The position numbers and the translations under genes are program-made. From assembly GCA_015499985.1 (NCBI GenBank), contig JAAAUF010000354.1, positions 230-32,921 of the forward strand: a stretch of DNA of 32,692 bases. Direction: 5' to 3'. The DNA is from Haplosporangium gracile (lineage: Eukaryota; Mortierellomycota; Mortierellomycetes; Mortierellales; Mortierellaceae). This document shows, piece by piece, positions 1-9,552 of this stretch (positions are counted from its first letter, which is position 1; each line of letters begins with the position of its first letter). The notes beneath the pieces were generated by a model. That model searched no databases. It saw only the letters and a list, made by a program, of their open reading frames with translations, and was not told the origin of the DNA.

Positions 1-853
1 CAGAGCGTAAGTCAATCTTGCCTCTTTGTTAATCCCACTCACATGCATGTAACCTCCAAGATCGCTGCACTCATCCCAACCACACAATTATTTATGAATA
101 TCTTTTAGTGAGCAGGCTGGATTCGTGGGTCTTTCTTTCGATACCATCTCCTCCACTGGACCCAATGGAGCCATCATCCACTACAAGCCCGAGAAGCCTA
201 GCGCTGCCCGCATCAACCCCGACCTCGTCTACCTGTGCGACTCTGGCGGACAGTACATTGACGGAACCACCGATGTCACCCGTACCCTTCACTTCAAGAC
301 ACCCTCTGCTCACGAGAAGCGCTGCTTCACCCGCGTTCTCCAGGGACATATCGCAATCGACTCTGCTGTCTTCCCTGACGGCACCTCTGGATACCTTTTG
401 GATGTCTTGGCTCGTCGCGCTCTTTGGTCTGACGGCCTTGACTTCCGTCACGGAACTGGTCACGGTGTCGGTGCCTTTTTGAACGTCCACGAGGGCCCCC
501 ACGGATGCGGTACCCGCATTGCCTACAACGATATCCCTCTCATCCCCGGTATGACTTTGACTAACGAGCCTGGTTACTACGAGGATGGCAAGTTCGGTAT
601 CCGTATTGAGAACGTCATGTTGGTCCGCAAGGCCGATACCCTCCACAACTTTGGCGGTCGCGGTTATTACGGCTTCGAGCACGTCACTTTGGTCCCTATG
701 CAGATCAAGTTGATCGAGCGCTCTCTCTTGACCCACTTGGAGATCGAGTGGCTCAACGCCTACCACGCCGAGTGTTTGGCGAAGGTTTCGCCCTTCTTGG
801 CCAAGGATAGCCCTGGTCTCAAGTGGTTGCAGCGCGAGGCCGTCTCTATCTAA
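1..853 (+). CDS. Xaa-Pro aminopeptidase P (peptidase M24B), 3' part
   Basis: This is the C-terminal part of a cytosolic aminopeptidase P, which removes the N-terminal residue from peptides with proline in second position, using two metal ions. The upstream part lies outside the window. An exon fragment (1-6) ends at a GTAAGT donor, and the last exon runs 109-853 after a TTTTAG acceptor. The joined frame reads [20 protein letters not shown], typical of the family. The M24 metal ligands are all visible: Asp in CDSGG, Asp in TTDVTR, His in HGTGHGVG, Glu in NEPGYYE and Glu in IRIENV. The C-terminal block of about 60 residues after the last ligand is also typical of eukaryotic XPNPEP1-type enzymes. 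Codon use is strongly C-ending, suggesting good expression. An ATG-less open frame starts at GTG 125, but splicing explains the N-terminal side better. The family call is firm; the subcellular location is inferred. Confidence 0.95.
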
Positions 854-1199
854 AATTCCATTCCATAATTCCAGCATGAATAGAGAACAACAACGTCGTG
901 TCTTTGTACATAATAACAAGAAATAAAAATTATATTTGTCAGAATACTAGCAAGACTGCAATGGTGATCGTAAAAAAAAGGCGTCGATGTTTGCTTTGTT
1001 CGCATGGGGGACCATGGTTGTCCTGATCACATCAGCATTGAACAGCCTTTTCTTTAAAAGCAGCAGCAATGGTCCTGGCTTGCTGGATGTCATGATTTTT
1101 TCTCTATTCCTCAACCTTTTCCACTACTCAATACCTGCTCCACAACACCATAGCCTTTTTCTATAATCCTGTGTTCCCTACTGCCATTTTTTCTTTTCC
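854..1199. other. intergenic region, 346 bp
   Basis: This holds the 3' UTR of the aminopeptidase and the promoter and 5' UTR of the next gene. The last 110 bp before the ATG at 1200 are rich in C and T with scattered CA, as in many fungal 5' leaders. No convincing gene is seen; minus-strand open frames here are non-coding shadows. Confidence 0.6.
922..927 (+). terminator. poly(A) signal AATAAA of aminopeptidase P
   Basis: A canonical AATAAA lies 69 bp after the aminopeptidase stop codon, in an AT-rich stretch. This fits the cleavage/polyadenylation signal of that transcript. Confidence 0.55.
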
Positions 1200-3761
1200 A
1201 TGAAAGACCATGAACCTTCACCTCTCGCCTTTGAATATCCTCCACCGGACTCGTACTTTTTGAAGCAACATCATGCGGATATATTCAATGGCAACGACGC
1301 CGATGCCGATGCTGATGCCGATATCGTGTACAAGAAGCTATCCCTCCTGACCAAGTTTGAGGGTGCAGTCAATGTGTCCGGAGGACCGGTGGCACAGTCG
1401 AACTCGCGAGCCCAGTCACTGAGTCAGCCTTTTGCCTCTTCGCCTATCCATATCTTGTGCGATGGCTCCGGTGGTCGAGCTTCGGTCCTGTCGGCTCCTT
1501 CAGCACTAGAAGCAGTGGAGATTGACCATAACAACAGCGGTACTGGCGGCAGTCGAGGTGCTGAGGATTCGTTGGTCACACAGAGTGATGAGCCTACGAA
1601 CAGTCTCAGCAGCAAGCCGTTTCAAGCAACAATTTCAACCAATACGAGAGGCTCCTCATCACCACCTATCGTCGAAGTCATCGACTCCTTTCAGCAAGAC
1701 GCCTTGCCCCAGGCTAATGATGGTGTCATTGCTGGTGGCGATGGTGACCACGCCAATGATGACGGCTGTCCCCCGAGTGGCAGTGGCGGCTCCACGGCTG
1801 ATTTTCTTGTGTGTCACAGTGACTGTGCAACTGATGGTCCTTCCGCCCCTCTCGGGAGCCGCACTAATCGCTTGCCTGCTCTCGCTACGCATCAGTGGAC
1901 CCAACATATACAATTACCACCACTACAACAACAACATCAGCAACAAAAAAGGCAGCAAAACCAATACCAACAAACAAGTACCCACTCCAGAGATGCGGAG
2001 GATAACGCGATATCGTCGGACATCCATCAAAGAGTCGACGACAAAGTCATCCAATCACGAATGGATATCGAGCACCGTCGCCAAACCTACACCTCGACAA
2101 AACACCACCTCCGTCTCCCTCCCTTCCCATCGGCAGTGACCAAGACACCTGGGCACAGCTCCAAGATGACGATAACACGACCCCGAGTCTTCAACATGTC
2201 GTCCTTTGATCGTCAGCACAGGTTTGCGAGGCGAGACTACACATCGCCGACGTATGTGGAGGATTTTGTGTTGACGCGTCGAGGGTCAATCAATGATAAG
2301 AACTGGTCGACTTCGCTGTCTCCTCGGGCGACCGTTCTGCCCTTCGGACCTGCCACTGACGCCAAAAAACAAGCTTTGCGAGGTCTCGAATCGTCTGACT
2401 TCGCGCCATCCGAGTCATCATTGTCGTCGGAATGGAGTCGATGGTTGCCAGAGCCCTCTCCTGGGCATGAGATCCATCCTCCGACGGAGCCTGGTTCAGT
2501 GTATGGAGTCAATCGACCCAAGTTCACACATCGATATGCGATGTACGACGTGCCGTTCTATGGGATTGAAAACGTCGAGATCTCGTCGAGTCGGTATCAA
2601 CTTTTGAGTCAGTCAGATGCTACAAAAGTCTTGGAGGAGGGAGATAGTGCATTGCAGGTTGCCGGAGCGATTCATGAAGACGAAAGGAGGAACGAAGGCG
2701 GTGCTGGCGTTGGGAGTGGCGGTGACGGTGGCGCAATGGGCGAAGGAAAGGGTGGAGGGTCAGGTTTTTTGAGTGACCATCGCGAGCACATATGGTCGAT
2801 CGCTCATGAGCACGAATATGGGCCCGAGACTGGTGCAGGATCAGTGGAGGGGAACAGGATGCTCCGAGAGAGACTCAAGCGAGTGCAAATGATTCATCCC
2901 ATCGTTCGTTCGGTGCCGGTAATTGGTTCTACTTCTGGATCTGGATCGGGGTCTGCTGAGACGCAGCAGAGGAAAGGATATCGAGGAGGAGAAACGGACC
3001 TGAGGATTGATGTCGACCATGGTTCACAGGTGAAGTTGTCACAGATGACGACCTCCTCCTCGGCACTCAGGAGCATCGATACTACCAACAGCAACAGCGC
3101 TCAATTGATCCCTATAAACCGTCATGGCCAAGTGCCCCGTCAACCGCAAAAGCCTCGCCCTGTGAGTGAAGGTGTCTACGGTCCAGACACGTTCCAAGAG
3201 TCACTTGATACTCTCAAGAATGTCCCGGAGCGACCGAGGAGCTGGAGAGCGAAGCTGATGGCAATTATCCGGCAGCACTGGAAGACGTGGGTCTGCGTTG
3301 GGTCGATGTTCATGGCGGGGATTGTGCTCCTGTTGACGCTCAACAAAAAGAAGGGTGGTGGTAGTGGTAGTAAGGAAGTGGCGTCTGCTGGTCAAGTGAG
3401 TGATGGCGGTGATGATCTTGGATTCGAGGGCGGAGCGACGATGGTGATGACAACAAAGAAACCATCCGATGATGGTGGAAAAACAATTGCGACCAAGACC
3501 GCAACGTCTTCTTCTACGCGCAGTGTCAAGTCCACTCCTTCTTCGACCTCAATCTCAGCCTCCGCGACGACGACGCCGTCAAAGTCCTCGACGGATCCTA
3601 CGTCCAAGGCAGCCACAGTCCGACGATCTACGGCTACACATACGTCTACGAAGAGACGCTCCAGGGTTGCTCGCACCACCACTTCGAGATCCCCTTTTCG
3701 CACAGTCGCATCAACGCGAACACCAACACGAACACCATCAACCGCAGAATCCTCCACTTGA
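1200..3761 (+). CDS. unrecognised single-pass membrane protein, disordered
   Basis: I do not recognise this 853-residue protein. It is read as a single exon from ATG 1200. Residues 1-690 look mostly disordered: a (Asp-Ala)5 stretch near residue 35, Gln-rich runs near 240-260, Gly/Ser-rich runs near 500-520 and 575-585. A moderately ordered-looking patch sits near 440-470 (RYAMYDVPFYGIENVEISSS). One clear transmembrane segment lies near residues 697-716 (WVCVGSMFMAGIVLLLTL), flanked by basic residues on both sides (KLMAIIRQHWK before, NKKK after). The remaining 135 residues are a Gly-rich linker and a Ser/Thr/Arg-rich tail that could be an O-glycosylated, wall-facing segment. There is no N-terminal signal peptide, so it may be a tail-proximal anchored protein. 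Expression is plausible because the frame stays open for 2.5 kb. The final 300 bp have a competing open frame; see findings. Confidence 0.65.
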   Translation: MKDHEPSPLAFEYPPPDSYFLKQHHADIFNGNDADADADADIVYKKLSLLTKFEGAVNVSGGPVAQSNSRAQSLSQPFASSPIHILCDGSGGRASVLSAPSALEAVEIDHNNSGTGGSRGAEDSLVTQSDEPTNSLSSKPFQATISTNTRGSSSPPIVEVIDSFQQDALPQANDGVIAGGDGDHANDDGCPPSGSGGSTADFLVCHSDCATDGPSAPLGSRTNRLPALATHQWTQHIQLPPLQQQHQQQKRQQNQYQQTSTHSRDAEDNAISSDIHQRVDDKVIQSRMDIEHRRQTYTSTKHHLRLPPFPSAVTKTPGHSSKMTITRPRVFNMSSFDRQHRFARRDYTSPTYVEDFVLTRRGSINDKNWSTSLSPRATVLPFGPATDAKKQALRGLESSDFAPSESSLSSEWSRWLPEPSPGHEIHPPTEPGSVYGVNRPKFTHRYAMYDVPFYGIENVEISSSRYQLLSQSDATKVLEEGDSALQVAGAIHEDERRNEGGAGVGSGGDGGAMGEGKGGGSGFLSDHREHIWSIAHEHEYGPETGAGSVEGNRMLRERLKRVQMIHPIVRSVPVIGSTSGSGSGSAETQQRKGYRGGETDLRIDVDHGSQVKLSQMTTSSSALRSIDTTNSNSAQLIPINRHGQVPRQPQKPRPVSEGVYGPDTFQESLDTLKNVPERPRSWRAKLMAIIRQHWKTWVCVGSMFMAGIVLLLTLNKKKGGGSGSKEVASAGQVSDGGDDLGFEGGATMVMTTKKPSDDGGKTIATKTATSSSTRSVKSTPSSTSISASATTTPSKSSTDPTSKAATVRRSTATHTSTKRRSRVARTTTSRSPFRTVASTRTPTRTPSTAESST

Positions 3762-3864
3762 AATCTTGTCTAGTAGACGCGTTCCATTTCGCGGATTAGG
3801 AGTGCCAGTCACAACCCCCTTTGTACATTTGTTCAAGATTTCGATCCCACACACACAGAACACA

Positions 3865-3870
3865 AATAAA
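3865..3870 (+). terminator. poly(A) signal AATAAA
   Basis: AATAAA followed by an A-rich run lies 104 bp after the stop of the membrane protein gene and 79 bp before the start of the AAA ATPase. It probably ends the upstream transcript. Confidence 0.45.
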
Positions 3871-3948
3871 AAAAATACACCGACGACTTCACTTCCTGCA
3901 TTCCCTTCTTTTTCATTCGCTTTTTATAAGCCTCGTAGTCTAGGAGAC

Positions 3949-6900
3949 ATGGATCTCATAATCGTCAGACAGGAAGTACCAGCACAGGAAGAGAAGGGAA
4001 ACATACGCCAGGCGATTCACGATGGATGCTGGGTACATCCCACGACACTCAATGACCTGCGTGTGCCCGCACTTGGTCTGGTCGCAGTCCAGCACCCGCT
4101 CTTGTTTGACGGTACCACGACCTACCAACAGTGTCTTCCTCTCAATAGTATACCCCAGGGTTCGATCCGACTCTCTCGCTGGACAGTGGCTCATATCCCT
4201 CAGGATTTGGGCAGCATTCGTGTTGAAGGAGTGCGCGTTGATGTACCATGTACGTTTACTTTGTGTGATCGCATGCACTTGGAGAAATAGAAGAGGAAGT
4301 AACGCTATGTTTGAAACTGTACCTGCATACCTTTTTCTATTCTAACTCGACTTACTTTTCATTTGCAAATATTAAAAAAAACATCTTGACATAGTGGCCA
4401 AGGTCGCAAAGCTGGAGGTTGTTCCTGTAAGCTACGGATCCAGTAGCGCTGTCGACAGTCTATCAGGATGGATCAGGACGACCAGCACCACCAACACAGA
4501 GCTGATCCCGCAAGGAAAACGGAGTCGTCAGTGGATCTCAAAATTGCTCGAACAAACGCTTCGGAACCAAGTTGTCAGTGTAGGATCTGTCTTCCCTGCA
4601 AAGATCAAGGGTCAACAACGGTTCTTTAGAGTAAAGGAAGTTCAGTTTACACAGGAGACAGAGAATATTCAAGCCAACAGGGGTGTCATGGTCAAGGAAA
4701 GTACTGTAGAGATTGCTCAGGGATCACCAGTATGCACCAACAAGGGACAGGCAACACTCGGGGGCATGGATGATCTTGTCAAGGAGATCTGTCATTTCAT
4801 TGGTAAGATGTTCTATATGTCTCCACTCTTTCGTGTTCTCGGTTTAAAAAAGTACGACTACAAGCATGCTAACGTCTAAACACTTCTTCAACTTTTCGCC
4901 AACATCATTTAGCTGAATCATTCTCTCGGGTGGACGCGTATATAAGATTGGGCATACCAAACAAGAAGGCGGTTGTTGTCAGCGGCGTTGTAGGATCAGG
5001 CAAGAAGGCTGTTATCACGTAAGGCTCCTCTTCCTTCTCGACCACGTGTGATGGGTGCGCTCCAATTGTGATATCTTTAGCTGACCTACGCTTTTAATCC
5101 ATACTTTGTAGGGCTTGCTGCAGGAAGATGAAGTTGAGAGAGTTTCCTCTCTCGTTAGCACGGGCGTTGTCAAATACCGAGATCATGGAGTCCGATCAGG
5201 CGGCTGCGCTTTCACATGTACGAGCGGTTTTTGATATGGCTTTGCAATCGGCCCCTAGTGCTGTGGTGCTTCAGGATCTAGATATTATCGCCAAAGGTAC
5301 GTGTACTTCTCGCTCTCAACAAAGAGGCCTATAGAGTCAGACGCGTGTATCATGTTACTATTATTTACTTGACTTAATCATCTTCGTTTGATTAAATAGA
5401 TCGTGGAGTAGACTCTCAACTACAATCCTCAGCGGTTTCTATCTTGACTAAGGAAATTGAGCGCGCCCGCCAGGGCAAGGATGTAAGTCTTCAATGGTAT
5501 GTCATCGCCTCCTTTTCAAATATTTTGTCACCAAATGATGGGCTGACCATTACGCTTGTTTCTTTTAGGTATTTGTGTTTGGTGTTACAAGGAACCGCTC
5601 AAAACTGCCTGACATCTTTTCAAAGCAGGAGCTTTTCCAGCACGAGTTCCAGATCCCTATTCCTGTCAAGTATGTATTTTGTCCGCATCCTTTTCGTGCT
5701 ACGTTTCTTGTTCGCGAGGAGATACATCGACGCTGACGCTTCTTTTATTCTGTTTACTTTTTCATGAACATTTAGGGCTCAACGGCAACACATCCTGGAA
5801 TCCCTGGTTGAAGGCGTAGAAGGGAAAATGAAAATCTCATCCGATATGGCGCATCGTGCAGCTCAGGTACGGTCGCCGGGAATACATGAGGCAGTCAAGC
5901 ATCCATGCCACCAAACTGTTTCGCGCAAATTCTCATACCGTGTTTTTTATTGCAATTCTCAATTCTCACAATAGATGACTTCGGGATATGTGGCAAAGGA
6001 TCTTCGAAACGTGTACAGATCAGCGCTGCTGCACTCACTCAGGGACCGGATCTCCAGGAGCGATACTGGACGACAAGACACGTTGGGTTCAGCTGAATGG
6101 GAAGACTTTGCCTACGCGATCGAAACTTCAAAGCCCTCGCAGCAGATTGAGTTTGAGTCGGTCGGTAGCCAGCGTCCCCAAGGCGTGTTTGGCGGATACC
6201 GTGATCTGAAGCGCCGTGTGCACCAAGCGATCAACTGGCCTGTTACCAACCCAGAGACCTTTCAGCGTATTGGTGTACGGCCACCTATGGGGCTTCTTCT
6301 CTATGGACCTTCAGGTATGTTTGTAGAGAATGTTCAAAGGAATTATTTAAGTGAATTTTACCATAAAAGTCACTGTTAACTCACAATGAGCTCTCTATCG
6401 TTTTCCTTTTGGATACAACTAGGCTGTGGAAAAACGATGCTGGTTCAGACACTGGCGTCAGTGTCTAACATGAACTTTATCCCCATCAAGGGGCCGGAGA
6501 TCTTTTCAAAGTATCTGGGCGAGACCGAGGCGACGTTACGGCGGCTCTTTGCGATGGCTCGCCAGATCGCGCCGTGTATCTTGTTCTTTGACGAGATGGA
6601 CTCTATTGGAGCCAAACGTAGCTGGGGCGGCGATGGCGACAGCAGTGCAGGAGCCAATGGAGTCAACGAGCGTGTGCTTAGCACGCTGCTGAATGAAATG
6701 GACGGTGTCGAGGAGCGGACGGGCGTGTTTGTGGTTGGGTGCACGAACCAACCACGCGCAATCGATGATGCTTTGTTGCGACCGGGACGTTTGGACCAAC
6801 TTGTTTACGTTGGGTACCCTTCACTGAAGGATCGGGAAGAGATTATTGCGACAATTGGAGAGCGCATTCCGTTGCCCAAGGACCAGGAGAGTCGACAGCT

Positions 6901-7254
6901 CTTGGCCAAGAAGACTGTTGGATTCTCGCCTGCGGATCTAGATGCTCTTTTCAGGTACTTTTTTTGCTTTTGCTTGTTCTTGCTTTTGTGATCGTCTTGA
7001 TCAATATTCACGCCGTTCCACGAACCCACTCTTATCCATTTTCTTTGAACAATAATAGAGAGGCTGCAATCCTTTCGCTTCGGAAGAGCATCGACGCAGA
7101 CTCTGTGAAGATGGATGACATCGAGGTGGTAATACAAAAAATGGCTCTCTCAGTCCAGGACCGGATAGACAAACGGATACCAGAAGAATGTGGCAGCTTG
7201 GAGAGCGATGTGTTGGTCCCAAACCTGTACCGAGAGTTCCAGCAGCAGAGATGA
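3949..7254 (+). CDS. type II AAA ATPase, CDC48/AFG2 class (SPATA5L1/AFG2B-like)
   Basis: Ten exons (3949-4249, 4395-4802, 4913-5018, 5112-5296, 5400-5482, 5569-5669, 5776-5866, 5975-6314, 6423-6954, 7059-7254) give 780 residues. Residues 1-150 resemble a CDC48-type N domain. D1 (about 205-440) is degenerate: Walker A reads GVVGSGKK, lacking the Ser/Thr after Lys, and Walker B reads VVLQDLD, lacking the catalytic Glu. D2 (about 490-740) is intact: GPSGCGKT near 536-543, ILFFDEMDS near 590, sensor-1 CTNQP and LLRPGRLD. Length and layout suit SPATA5L1/AFG2B, which works with SPATA5 in ribosome maturation and replisome turnover in animals. PEX6 also has a dead D1 but is usually longer, and AFG2 has two live domains. 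Double-ATPase identity is firm; the subfamily is an inference. The first in-frame ATG of the conserved frame is 3949. Confidence 0.85.
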
Positions 7255-7611
7255 ACAGTATAATAAACTCATCGATACAGACTCGAAATAGCAACTTTAT
7301 TGATATCCTGTCTATGGTATTCGTGTCCGTGTCGACTCGATCCTGTGCACATTGTCTGACATGTCCGCATCGCCCGAATTTTGTCCGCAGATTGGACTGA
7401 ACGAAGATCAGCTGGTCGAACGCATGCGAGAATCACGTAAAAAAGCAGCATACAATCATGCACAAAGGAAAAGTGCAAGCCAGGGGTTGTTGCCATCAAT
7501 TTTTTATCTAAGATAGAACATTCTTCTGATCATGTAGTGAGACTGGACGCGCCCATTAATCAGTGATCAACGATTTTTGATGCCTGCACGTTAAAGATTC
7601 AGGCGCGAGCC
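7255..7611. other. convergent intergenic region, 357 bp
   Basis: This lies between the stops of the AAA ATPase (+) and SEN54 (-) and should hold both 3' UTRs. No additional coding region or RNA gene is supported. A TTTATT at 7296 could serve the minus-strand transcript but is more than 300 bp from its stop. Confidence 0.5.
7262..7267 (+). terminator. poly(A) signal AATAAA
   Basis: AATAAA begins 8 bp after the stop of the AAA ATPase, unusually close but canonical, and precedes an AT-rich stretch. Confidence 0.4.
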
Positions 7612-9290
7612 TTACAGTGACGCTTGTACATTACTCAAGCTCATGAACGAGACTTGTCCTCCATCCACCACGGCAAAGAGAACCTTTGGCCAGTCTGGTT
7701 GCTGCTTCTTCTTGCCCTTGTCGGTTGATTGTGCTGATGCCGAGTTTGAAGGAGTCGAAGAAGGCTCCGCCTGTGCAGGGTCGACTAGGCCTTGCAACAT
7801 ATCACCCAGCTCTTCCAACGTTGGTATCCTACTCCTCGCACTAGAGTCATGTAAGAGTAATGAAACGTCATGTCAACGTCGCGGCCCCTGCAGTTTGGTG
7901 TTCCAACCTTAAAATCTGAGTGCATTTTCTTTTTTAAAAAAAAACGCACCTGACAACAACAACTCGATAATCAGGGATGCCAGGTTGCCTTTTCTTGAAT
8001 GCTCCTGCTGGCTTGTAAACTTCAAAGTCAACTTTCTGCTTCCCAGTGTCACTTGCACTTCTATGCTCTGCATAGTTTATCGACTCTTCTTGAGGCTGAA
8101 CAAGTCGTCTCGTGGGTATAATACTGATCCTTTGCAAGATTTGTTCTATAAACATACATAAAAAAACTGAGTCGTTAAGTAATCACGGGCGACTCCTTAC
8201 TCAGTCACAGCTTGATGACGATTTTCTCTGTGACATACCATGCGACAGCTGTTCGTTGTTGGCCACAAGTGGCCGGCTCATTCGATTGTTCCAAAGGTCA
8301 CTGAGGGGCTCGAACCATCGTCGAAGTCCTATGAAGACGATCCTAGTCCCTGAATTCCATGAATCCACAAGAAGTCTCCACAAAAATGAGCTCAACCATG
8401 AGCCTTTATAATCCGAGGACAAAGCCGAACTGGCTGGCGTGGCAGCTACCTGGGGTTTCGCGTCAACGAGTCGAGGGTCGTACGTTCCTGGCCGTGTCAC
8501 GACATATCCCAGTCGCTTGAGGTATGCATAAGCAAGGTATCGATCCATGGCCTGTGTGCTGTCCCATTGTCCTGTGTGGTCTTGCGATTGAGAAAGACAA
8601 AGATTCCATGTTTGTTGAACAGTGAAGTCGGTTCCATTATGCTCTACCAGTAATGACGATCGGTCGACGAGATAGAGCGCCTCCTCCGGGTAAAGGCAGA
8701 TGTTTCCCTTGAGAGTGTGACCCATACTGACAAAGTGATTTCCTTTGTTCACTGTCAACCGGAACAGACCAAGCTCTGGTTCATAAACAGCCCTGGATAG
8801 CGTCTTTCTATGATTGCAAAGTTAATCGACATCTTAAGGTAAGATACTCTGATCTTACAGTAACATTGCCATGCTGACCTGTATATTGTGTGTGGAGGTA
8901 CTTACTCTTGCAGTCGGCGCTCCTCTGATATGACTTGAAAGAAGGCATCATATTGTTCCTTGAGAACAGTCTCTGGATCCTGTGCTGCTTTGGCGTCTCT
9001 GCTCGGAAGTGCCTGCGAAGCCCTGGAGAAGGAGAGAAGGTATAGCGTGAAAATACGCCCTCTTTTGTTTTCTCAAGGTGTTGGTTGAGCAAAATATCAG
9101 GCAATGTTGATTCATAGCCTCCTCGGATTGATTACCCTTTAGAAGTGCTCAGCAAAAGGCGAAAATCCGGTTGCTGGTCCTGGTCGTCCTGGTCGTCGGC
9201 ATTCATTGAGTCGTCAAGCGACGAGTGGGAGGTTTGTTTGGGGGGCCTTGTTGAGAGTTGTCTGTGCCTTGAAAAATAATTTGCTACCAT
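7612..9290 (-). CDS. SEN54: tRNA-splicing endonuclease subunit SEN54
   Basis: Five exons on the minus strand (9290-9136, 9022-8906, 8807-8239, 8145-7950, 7840-7612) give 421 residues. The product is a structural subunit of the heterotetrameric endonuclease that cuts introns from nuclear pre-tRNAs, pairing with the catalytic SEN2. The N-terminal SEN54 domain shows the family pattern: LPSRD.. with an ISEERRL helix, then CLYPEEALYLVDRSSLLVEH near residue 125 and YLAYAYLKRLGYVVTRPG near 180. The C-terminal endonuclease-like fold shows VDFEVYKPAGAFKKRQPGIP, DYRVVVVR and a final VLFAVVDGGQVSFMSL. A Trp-rich insert (WLSSFLWRLLVDSW) lies between them. The N-terminal 45 residues are acidic and Gln-rich. 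Exon 2 was placed by frame: the longest open frame there (from 9104) is not the coding one. ATG 9290 is the only in-frame start seen upstream. Confident. Confidence 0.92.
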
Positions 9291-9552
9291 TTGATAAGGG
9301 ATGAAACGAATGAAGAATCAAAGCCACCACACGCGGTCAAGGAGGATTTCGTCCCTTTTCTCCCTGTGTATGTTTGTGCACAAAGGATAACCTTTTTTAC
9401 TACCTCTTCACACGCCCACAGGAATAACAACACAACGAACAAAGCAAGAGCATAGATATCTACCCCTCGCTTACATCCAACTATACATTCTTCCTGAATC
9501 CTCACCACTCCTGCTCATCAGTGCTTTCATCCTAAAATACACGCCTCGCGCG
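9291..9552. promoter_or_regulatory. divergent promoter, SEN54 / HVA22-like gene
   Basis: These 262 bp separate the start codons of SEN54 (-) and the HVA22-like gene (+), so both promoters and 5' UTRs must overlap here. No clear TATA box was identified. The right half is C/A/T-rich, like a fungal 5' leader. Confidence 0.5.

Noticed and set aside
92..919. 275-codon minus-strand open frame opposite the aminopeptidase
   Set aside because: It mirrors the strongly C-ending codons of the real plus-strand gene, which has all M24 metal ligands.
3392..3757. Minus-strand Val/Asp-rich frame opposite the membrane protein tail
   Set aside because: Composition is explained as the reverse complement of Ser/Thr codons; no start context or family resemblance.
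8808..9104. Minus-strand 98-codon open frame in the SEN54 region
   Set aside because: Only a neighbouring frame over 9022-8906 gives the SEN54-like ISEERRL helix and joins in phase at both ends, so the longer frame is non-coding.
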